Below, in pieces: positions 5,815 through 9,948 of a DNA stretch of 9,948 nucleotides (within the stretch, counting starts at the first letter, position 1; each line of letters begins with the position of its first letter). The stretch is from Candidatus Pacearchaeota archaeon. Its GTDB lineage: Archaea > Nanobdellota > Nanobdellia > UBA10117 > JABICX01. Made by a program: the position numbers and the translations under genes. The notes beneath the pieces are model-generated. The model saw nothing but the letters and a program-made list of their open reading frames with translations. It was not told where the DNA came from and did not search any database. The DNA lies in the NCBI GenBank assembly GCA_017609995.1, contig JAFCCX010000008.1:1-9948 (forward strand), given 5' to 3'.

Positions 5815-6255
5815 TTAAGCAACTGCAGCTGTTTTGATTTCTAAAGAATCTTCAGGATTTTTTGCTAAGTTAATTTCAGGAACAGTAACTACATCCTCAA
5901 CAGTTAGTTTTTCAAAATTACTGTTTCTTGAGGCTTTTACAATATCTTTTGCTTCAAAATACCACTCTGAAACTTTCATAGTTGTCTTCATAGCAATACC
6001 ATAACTTATTAGAACATAAGCAGATACTTCGAGCCCACCTATTTGTGGAATTGGGGATTGCTCAGGAGGAACTTTATCATACAAGAAACCAATAGAAGTA
6101 CCCATTAAAAGCCATGCAGGAACACAAGCCTTTGCTGTCTTAGTAGCTATTCTTAAGTTTCGATATCTTTTCCAAGTATCTTCACCTAGATTAGAAATAA
6201 TTCTCTCTTTTACTCGATGATGTTCTGCTAGCCTAGCTCGATAGTTTTCAAACAT
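5815..6255 (-). CDS. Two-TM hypothetical membrane protein upstream of mre11
   Basis: This 146-residue protein has a basic N-terminal region (1-42), two hydrophobic segments (about 43-59, VPAWLLMGTSIGFLY, and about 76-93, VSAYVLISYGIAM) joined by a short Pro-rich loop (PPEQSPIPQ), and a charged C-terminal tail (94-146). The basic N-terminus predicts both ends in the cytoplasm. ATG 6255-6253 is preceded by AAGGAGA (6265-6259), a strong Shine-Dalgarno match. It lies 55 bases upstream of mre11 in the same direction, so it may be co-transcribed with the repair genes. I recognise no family, and a link to DNA repair rests on position only. Confidence 0.8.
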   Translation of the reverse strand: MFENYRARLAEHHRVKERIISNLGEDTWKRYRNLRIATKTAKACVPAWLLMGTSIGFLYDKVPPEQSPIPQIGGLEVSAYVLISYGIAMKTTMKVSEWYFEAKDIVKASRNSNFEKLTVEDVVTVPEINLAKNPEDSLEIKTAAVA

Positions 6256-6258
6256 GAT

Positions 6259-6265
6259 TCTCCTT
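6259..6265 (-). promoter_or_regulatory. Ribosome binding site of the two-TM gene
   Basis: AAGGAGA on the minus strand lies three bases before ATG 6255. It is one of the few strong Shine-Dalgarno matches in the window and fixes this start. It implies transcription starts farther upstream than the TATA element at 6276-6286 would place it. Confidence 0.5.
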
Positions 6266-6275
6266 GTGTAGTAAA

Positions 6276-6286
6276 CATTTAAATAC
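6276..6286. promoter_or_regulatory. Shared TATA region between the two-TM gene and proS
   Basis: ATTTAAATAC on the plus strand is nearly palindromic. For proS its centre is about 26 bases from ATG 6307 (leaderless). For the minus gene it is about 25 bases from ATG 6255. It may serve both directions, although the minus gene's Shine-Dalgarno would then lie outside its own transcript. Confidence 0.45.
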
Positions 6287-6306
6287 TTTTGTTTGGTTTT
6301 ATTTTT

Positions 6307-7755
6307 ATGAAGTTCAAGAAAAATAAAAATTTCTCAGAGTGGTATAGTGAAGTTATTCAGGAAGCTGAGCTAGCTGATTTGCGTTATAACATTAAAGGTT
6401 TTATTGTAAATAGATGGTTAGCTGTAAAAGCTATGAAATTAATGTATGCTCTTTATGAAGATGAACTTGAGAGAACAGGACACAAGCCACACTGGTTCCC
6501 AGCTTTGATTCCAGAGAAGAATTTTGTTAAAGAAGCAGAGCATGCAAAAGGTTTTGCTCCAGAAGTTTTTTGGGTTTCAGGAGCAGGTTCTAGTGGAAAA
6601 CTCTTAGCTGAAAAGTTTGCTATGAGACCAACATCTGAAACAGCTATTATGCAGATGTTCAAGGAATGGATTAGGTCATGGAGAGATCTGCCATACAAAC
6701 TTTATCAAGATTGCCAGATTTGGAGATATGAAACAAAAGCTACTCGACCGTTCTTACGAGGACGTGAATTTCATTGGATAGAAACTCACTGTGCATTTGT
6801 TAATCAAAAAGACGCAGAAGTACAAGTTCTGCAAGATATGAAAATAACTGAGAAGATAATGCACAAAGAGTTTGCAATACCATTTATGTTTTTCAGAAGA
6901 CCAGAGTGGGATAAATTTAAGGGAGCTGTTTACACATTTGCTTGCGATTCACTTTTCCCAAATGGAAAAATTGTCCAGCAACCATCAACACATTATTTTG
7001 GAACAAAGTTTGCACAAGCATTTGATGTTAAGTTTATTGACAAAAACGAGAAAGAGCAATATGCACATACAACAGCATATGGTCCAGCAATCTGGAGAAT
7101 GATGGGCTCACTTATTGCAACTCACGGAGATGATAAAGGATTGATTTTCCCTCCAAAGATTGCACCGGTTCAAGTTGTTATTGTTCCTATTTTATTCAAA
7201 GGTAAAGAAAAAGTAGTATTGGAAGGTGCTAGAGAACTTCATAAATATTTGAAAAATAGTGGCTTAAGAGTTGAGTTGGATTTAACAGATAAAACACCTG
7301 GAAACAAATTCTATTACTGGGAACTTAGAGGAACACCAATTAGAATTGAAATCGGACCAAGAGACATTAGCAGCAAATCAGTTACAATGGTTCGAAGAGA
7401 TACAGGTGTAAAAAGCAATGTTAAAGCTACAAAGATTCTAGAGGAAGTTAATCGAACAAATGATTTGATTTTGATAGGACTTAAACGAAAAGCAGATGCT
7501 CAGTTCTCACAATTCATTAGTTCAGCAAAAACATATTCTGAGTTAAAAGAGATTATTGATAAGAAAGGCGGATTGGTTCGAACAAACTGGTGCTCTGTTT
7601 CAAAATCAGGTGAAGCTTGCGCTAAAAAGCTGAAAGATAAGACAACTGCAGAAGTCCGCGGAGTCCGTGTTGATAAGAATGAGAGACCAACTGGAAACTG
7701 CATTATCTGCGGAAAACCAGCAAAGGTCGTTGTGTACATCGGCAAGGCATACTGA
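6307..7755 (+). CDS. proS: Prolyl-tRNA synthetase, archaeal/eukaryote-like type
   Basis: This class II synthetase attaches proline to tRNA-Pro in the cytoplasm. Counted from ATG 6307 (482 residues), I see HAKGFAPEVFWV (79-90), RPTSET (107-112), motif 2 with IWRYE (138-142) and RGREFHWIE (151-159), and motif 3 with GPAIWRMMG (259-267) including the conserved R264. Next come the anticodon-binding domain (about 285-385) and a C-terminal zinc-binding-type domain with Cys429, Cys438 and a CIIC pair (465, 468), ending in a C-terminal tyrosine. That tail marks the archaeal type without the bacterial editing insertion. An in-frame TTG at 6289 extends the frame, but ATG 6307 lies about 26 bases after the TATA element and gives a normal N-terminus. 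Its substrate tRNA-Pro is encoded at 164-238. Confidence 0.97.
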   Translation: MKFKKNKNFSEWYSEVIQEAELADLRYNIKGFIVNRWLAVKAMKLMYALYEDELERTGHKPHWFPALIPEKNFVKEAEHAKGFAPEVFWVSGAGSSGKLLAEKFAMRPTSETAIMQMFKEWIRSWRDLPYKLYQDCQIWRYETKATRPFLRGREFHWIETHCAFVNQKDAEVQVLQDMKITEKIMHKEFAIPFMFFRRPEWDKFKGAVYTFACDSLFPNGKIVQQPSTHYFGTKFAQAFDVKFIDKNEKEQYAHTTAYGPAIWRMMGSLIATHGDDKGLIFPPKIAPVQVVIVPILFKGKEKVVLEGARELHKYLKNSGLRVELDLTDKTPGNKFYYWELRGTPIRIEIGPRDISSKSVTMVRRDTGVKSNVKATKILEEVNRTNDLILIGLKRKADAQFSQFISSAKTYSELKEIIDKKGGLVRTNWCSVSKSGEACAKKLKDKTTAEVRGVRVDKNERPTGNCIICGKPAKVVVYIGKAY

Positions 7756-7762
7756 ACAATAA

Positions 7763-7770
7763 TTTTAAAT
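7763..7770 (+). promoter_or_regulatory. TATA box of the acidic micro-ORF / structured region
   Basis: TTTTAAAT at the end of the proS tail places a start site near 7793. This leaves a leader of about 15 bases containing GGAGGT before the ATG at 7808. Confidence 0.4.
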
Positions 7771-7795
7771 ACTAGATAATTCTAGGGGGATTGAC

Positions 7796-7801
7796 GGAGG
7801 T
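7796..7801 (+). promoter_or_regulatory. Near-perfect Shine-Dalgarno sequence of the micro-ORF
   Basis: GGAGGT matches the archaeal 16S rRNA anti-Shine-Dalgarno core and stands six bases before ATG 7808. It is the strongest ribosome binding site in the window and the main reason to believe that the 24-codon ORF is translated. Confidence 0.6.
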
Positions 7802-7807
7802 TTAATC

Positions 7808-7882
7808 ATGGAATGTTTAAAATTTGATGATACTGACGATTCTGGAGATAATGACGGAGACGACAGTTCAGACAAAAAATAA
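7808..7882 (+). CDS. Acidic micro-protein, 24 residues (MECLKFDDTDD...)
   Basis: ATG GAA TGT opens a 24-codon frame ending at TAA 7880-7882. The peptide starts MECLKF, runs through a Asp/Ser/Gly-rich stretch (DDTDDSGDNDGDDSSD) and ends in KK. It would be a disordered, very acidic peptide with one cysteine. A TATA box and GGAGGT are both at textbook distance. It could be a real micro-protein, or a leader peptide for the structured RNA that follows. No homologue is known to me. Confidence 0.55.
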   Translation: MECLKFDDTDDSGDNDGDDSSDKK

Positions 7883-7902
7883 GCAACCAAGGTCACACTT
7901 CA

Positions 7903-8089
7903 AAGCAAAACAGAGTTTCCAACAAATGAGAAGCATTTGTGGATCCAAGAATTGCAAAGCAATTCTCTGGTTTGCTTAACCCCAAAAATTGCTGTGCAAT
8001 TTTTATAGCTTTGCAGAGTCGACCTGCGAAGATTCTTTATTTTTATTTAATATGCTTGGTACAAGCAAATATCTTGTTCTTTGGGGTTA
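7903..8089 (+). ncRNA. Multi-hairpin structured region, possible non-coding RNA
   Basis: The stretch between the micro-ORF and psmB holds many perfect or near-perfect stems. An outer stem 7903-7913/7967-7977 (one mismatch) encloses hairpins 7918-7928/7934-7943 (one bulge) and 7948-7955/7959-7966, forming a three-way junction. Further stems are 7984-7992/7996-8004 (9 bp), 8009-8016/8024-8031 (8 bp, one G-U) and 8053-8058/8062-8067 (6 bp). A 10-bp stem pairs 7977-7986 with 8080-8089 and would close the second domain, competing with the first three pairs of the 9-bp hairpin. No rRNA, SRP, RNase P or tRNA consensus is visible. The plus orientation is assumed from the upstream promoter and the T-tract at 8032-8048; the stems are nearly symmetric between strands. 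It could also be a decayed inverted-repeat element. Confidence 0.4.
8009..8048 (+). terminator. Hairpin plus T-rich tract inside the structured region
   Basis: CTTTGCAG (8009-8016) pairs with CTGCGAAG (8024-8031) around AGTCGAC. ATTCTTTATTTTTATTT follows directly (8032-8048). This has the form of an intrinsic terminator and would end a transcript begun near 7793 at about 250 bases. If so, the long-range 7977-7986/8080-8089 stem would not form in that RNA. Confidence 0.4.
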
Positions 8090-8127
8090 GAAGACCGTTC
8101 TTACAAGAAAGGGATTCTATACGAAAG

Positions 8128-8136
8128 TTTTATAAG
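8128..8136 (+). promoter_or_regulatory. TATA box of psmB-aCPSF1
   Basis: GTTTTATAA is centred about 26 bases before position 8158. The predicted leader of about 29 bases contains GAGAGGG (8174-8180), spaced six bases from ATG 8187. This supports 8187 over the upstream ATG at 8172. Confidence 0.45.
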
Positions 8137-8186
8137 TTTTAGAAATTCAGTAACATTAGTGTTCTCAAAGAATGAGAGGGATTGTT

Positions 8187-8819
8187 ATGGACAAACAACA
8201 TAAAAAAGGTACAACAACTGTTGGTGTAATGTGTAATGGTGGCGTTGTTTTAGCTGCTGACCAGCTAGCTACTCTAGGTGATTTTAAGTTCAATAAAGAT
8301 ACAAAGAAGATTTTTGCAATATCAGATAATATTGCTATGACCACAGCAGGAGTTGTAGGAGATAATCAAGCAATTGTTCGGCTAATGCTAGCTCAACTTG
8401 AGCTACTTAAATTAGAAAGCAGTCAACCAACTGTTCTTTCTGCAGCCACACTTCTATCAAATATTTTATCAGATAAATTCCAGTATTCATATCTTCCATA
8501 TCAGTTATTTGATTTACTAGGTGGATTTGATACTGAACCAAGACTTTACAGTATTGATCCTGTTGGCGGTTATTCAATAGAAACAAAATATGCATCAACT
8601 GGTTCTGGTATGACTTTAGCTTATGCTGTTCTAGATAAGGAATACAAACCAGGAATATCAACAGCAGACGGAGTTAAACTAGCTGTTCAATCAATTGTTT
8701 CTGCCCGAGAGAGAGTTAGTTCTGTTGGCGGAGATAACATCACAGTTTTTATAATAACAAAAGACGGAATCAACGAGGTTCCACCAGTAGAAGTAAAAGC
8801 AATTATTGACAAGATATAA
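8187..8819 (+). CDS. psmB: 20S proteasome beta subunit
   Basis: This is the catalytic-ring subunit of the archaeal proteasome, an N-terminal threonine hydrolase. From ATG 8187 it has 210 residues: an 8-residue propeptide (MDKQHKKG) cut before Thr1 (codon 8211), then TTTVGV. In mature numbering Thr1, Asp17 (AAD) and Lys33 (KKIF) are present, as is the TGSG serine (S132 here). However, the segment usually written RDxxSGG reads RVSSVGG, so the family's Asp166 and Ser169 are both Val, and the usual Arg after AAD-K/R is Leu (AADQL). Hydrolase activity may be altered, or another beta subunit may exist in the genome. ATG 8172 is a possible alternative start. aCPSF1 follows after 15 bases and probably shares the transcript. 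Confidence 0.93.
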   Translation: MDKQHKKGTTTVGVMCNGGVVLAADQLATLGDFKFNKDTKKIFAISDNIAMTTAGVVGDNQAIVRLMLAQLELLKLESSQPTVLSAATLLSNILSDKFQYSYLPYQLFDLLGGFDTEPRLYSIDPVGGYSIETKYASTGSGMTLAYAVLDKEYKPGISTADGVKLAVQSIVSARERVSSVGGDNITVFIITKDGINEVPPVEVKAIIDKI

Positions 8820-8834
8820 TTTTAGGCGAGTAAT

Positions 8835-9948
8835 ATGACTATTATTGAAGAAATTATGGAGAAAGTTCCACCTGACGCACAAATAACTAACACAAGCTAT
8901 GAAGGTGCGAACATAATTCTGTATACTAAGAACAAGCGTTTCTTCCTACATGGCGGAGACATAATTAGAAGGCTTGTTGAAGATTTCAAAAAGCGAATTG
9001 ATCTTAGAGCAGACTCATCAATCAAAATGGATGAAGAAGCTACATTGAAATATATTAAAACAAATATGCCTGCAGATGCTGAGATAACAAATATTATTCT
9101 TGAACCTGCTCGAAGCATTATAATTATTGAATCAAAAAATCCAGGTGTTGCTATTGGAAAAGATGGTGAAAACCTAAAGAAGATTAAAGAGCACACTTAC
9201 TGGAGTCCTTATGTTCGAAGAGAATCTGTAATTCCATCAAAGATTACTCAAAACATCAGAAGAGTTCTTTATGAAAATAGCACAGAACGAAGAAAGTTCT
9301 TGCATGAAGTTGGAAAAAGAATTTATGAAATAAAGAAATCTCGGAAAGATGGAGAACGGTGGGTAAGACTCTCATGTATGGGCGGCGCAAGACAAGTCGG
9401 GAGATCATGTTTCCTTCTTCAAACTCCTGAAAGCAAAGTTCTACTTGATTGCGGAGTAAATGTTGCGGCAGATGGTCCAAACTCATATCCGCTTTTAACA
9501 CTTCCAGAATTTGTTATCCAAGATTTAGATGCAGTTATTATTTCACACGCACATTTAGATCACGGAGGTTTTTTACCTTACTTATTCAAATATGGATATA
9601 CTGGTCCTGTTTATTGCACAGCACCAACAAGAGATATTATGTCTCTTTTACAGTTAGATTATATTCAAGTTAGTCATAGCAAAGCACAGAAGCCAATTTA
9701 TTCTAGTGAAGATATCAAGGCTGCTGTAAAAAATACAATTACATTAGAATATAAGGAAGTTACAGATATCACGCCAGATGTTAGGGTAACTCTTTATAAT
9801 GCGGGGCATATTCTTGGAAGTTCTTTAGTTCACCTTCATATTGGTGAAGGTTGGCACAACATTTTGTATACTGGTGATTTCAAAACAAAATCAACAAAAC
9901 TTCTGAATCCTGCAACATCTGATTTCCCAAGAGTTGAAACAGTAGTTA
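8835..9948 (+). CDS. aCPSF1: archaeal KH-domain beta-CASP ribonuclease / termination factor (partial)
   Basis: This is the archaeal CPSF73-like nuclease that cleaves RNA 3' ends and acts in transcription termination. The 371 visible codons have no stop; the full protein is usually about 630-640 residues. The N-terminal region (1-150) carries KH-type domains with the GxxG-like IGKDG at 107-111. The metallo-beta-lactamase domain follows (about 177 onward), with HAHLDH at 238-243 as zinc ligands and catalytic site, NAGHILGSS (322-330, H325) and YTGDF (345-349, D348). The beta-CASP insert would start near or past the window edge. ATG 8835 lies 15 bases after the psmB stop, with only a weak GGCGAG upstream, so translation probably follows psmB in an operon. 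This pairing is common in Archaea. No residue looks lost in the visible part. Confidence 0.95.
   Translation, partial: MTIIEEIMEKVPPDAQITNTSYEGANIILYTKNKRFFLHGGDIIRRLVEDFKKRIDLRADSSIKMDEEATLKYIKTNMPADAEITNIILEPARSIIIIESKNPGVAIGKDGENLKKIKEHTYWSPYVRRESVIPSKITQNIRRVLYENSTERRKFLHEVGKRIYEIKKSRKDGERWVRLSCMGGARQVGRSCFLLQTPESKVLLDCGVNVAADGPNSYPLLTLPEFVIQDLDAVIISHAHLDHGGFLPYLFKYGYTGPVYCTAPTRDIMSLLQLDYIQVSHSKAQKPIYSSEDIKAAVKNTITLEYKEVTDITPDVRVTLYNAGHILGSSLVHLHIGEGWHNILYTGDFKTKSTKLLNPATSDFPRVETVV

Noticed and set aside
7821..7870. C/D box guide RNA (TGATGA and CTGA elements near 7825-7835)
   Set aside because: The C-like and D-like boxes are only a few bases apart, leaving no guide segment, and the bases are explained as Asp codons of the micro-ORF.
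8015..8027. Thirteen-base match to a cloning-vector polylinker (AGAGTCGACCTGC)
   Set aside because: The flanks do not continue the polylinker on either side, and the bases are part of a local hairpin, so chance is more likely than vector contamination.
7939..8142. ORF of 67 codons across the hairpin region
   Set aside because: Its start does not have an ATG with a ribosome binding site, and the frame runs through several perfect hairpins; the composition does not look like its neighbours' proteins.
1..9948. CRISPR array, insertion sequence or integrase
   Set aside because: No regularly spaced direct repeats, transposase-like or recombinase-like frames were seen on either strand.

Overview
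The window reads as an A+T-rich archaeal chromosome segment. Evidence for Archaea: Mre11 and Rad50, a short archaeal-type prolyl-tRNA synthetase ending in a C-terminal tyrosine, a 20S proteasome beta subunit, a KH-domain beta-CASP nuclease (aCPSF1), a tRNA-Pro with no encoded CCA, and TATA-type promoters set about 25-29 bases upstream of many start codons (leaderless or short-leader mRNAs). The compact gene packing, many tiny orphan genes and a rather short Rad50 suggest a small-genome lineage of the DPANN type (Woesearchaeota/Pacearchaeota-like). That placement is inference only.

Left part (1-2266): a cysteine-containing small ORF running off the left edge (-), tRNA-Pro(TGG) (-), two overlapping small membrane-protein genes that look like tandem paralogues (+), an orphan protein with a HELLGH motif (-), a small PC4-like protein (+) ending in a hairpin terminator, and an acidic orphan (+). 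Central part (2263-6255), all on the minus strand: a two-TM protein, mre11 and rad50. The mre11 stop and rad50 start overlap by 4 bases, so the two subunits of the double-strand-break repair nuclease are translationally coupled. Right part: proS (+), diverging from the two-TM gene across a shared TATA region. Then comes a gene-poor stretch (7756-8186) holding a 24-codon acidic micro-ORF with a near-perfect ribosome binding site and a dense group of hairpins that no protein gene explains. The window closes with psmB and aCPSF1 (+), 15 bases apart and probably one operon; aCPSF1 runs off the right edge.

Most worth a second look: the multi-hairpin region before psmB, the HELLGH mini-protein, replacement of two conserved active-site-supporting residues in the proteasome beta subunit, the Asn-to-Thr change in the GNH motif of Mre11, and the paired small membrane proteins with oppositely charged tails.
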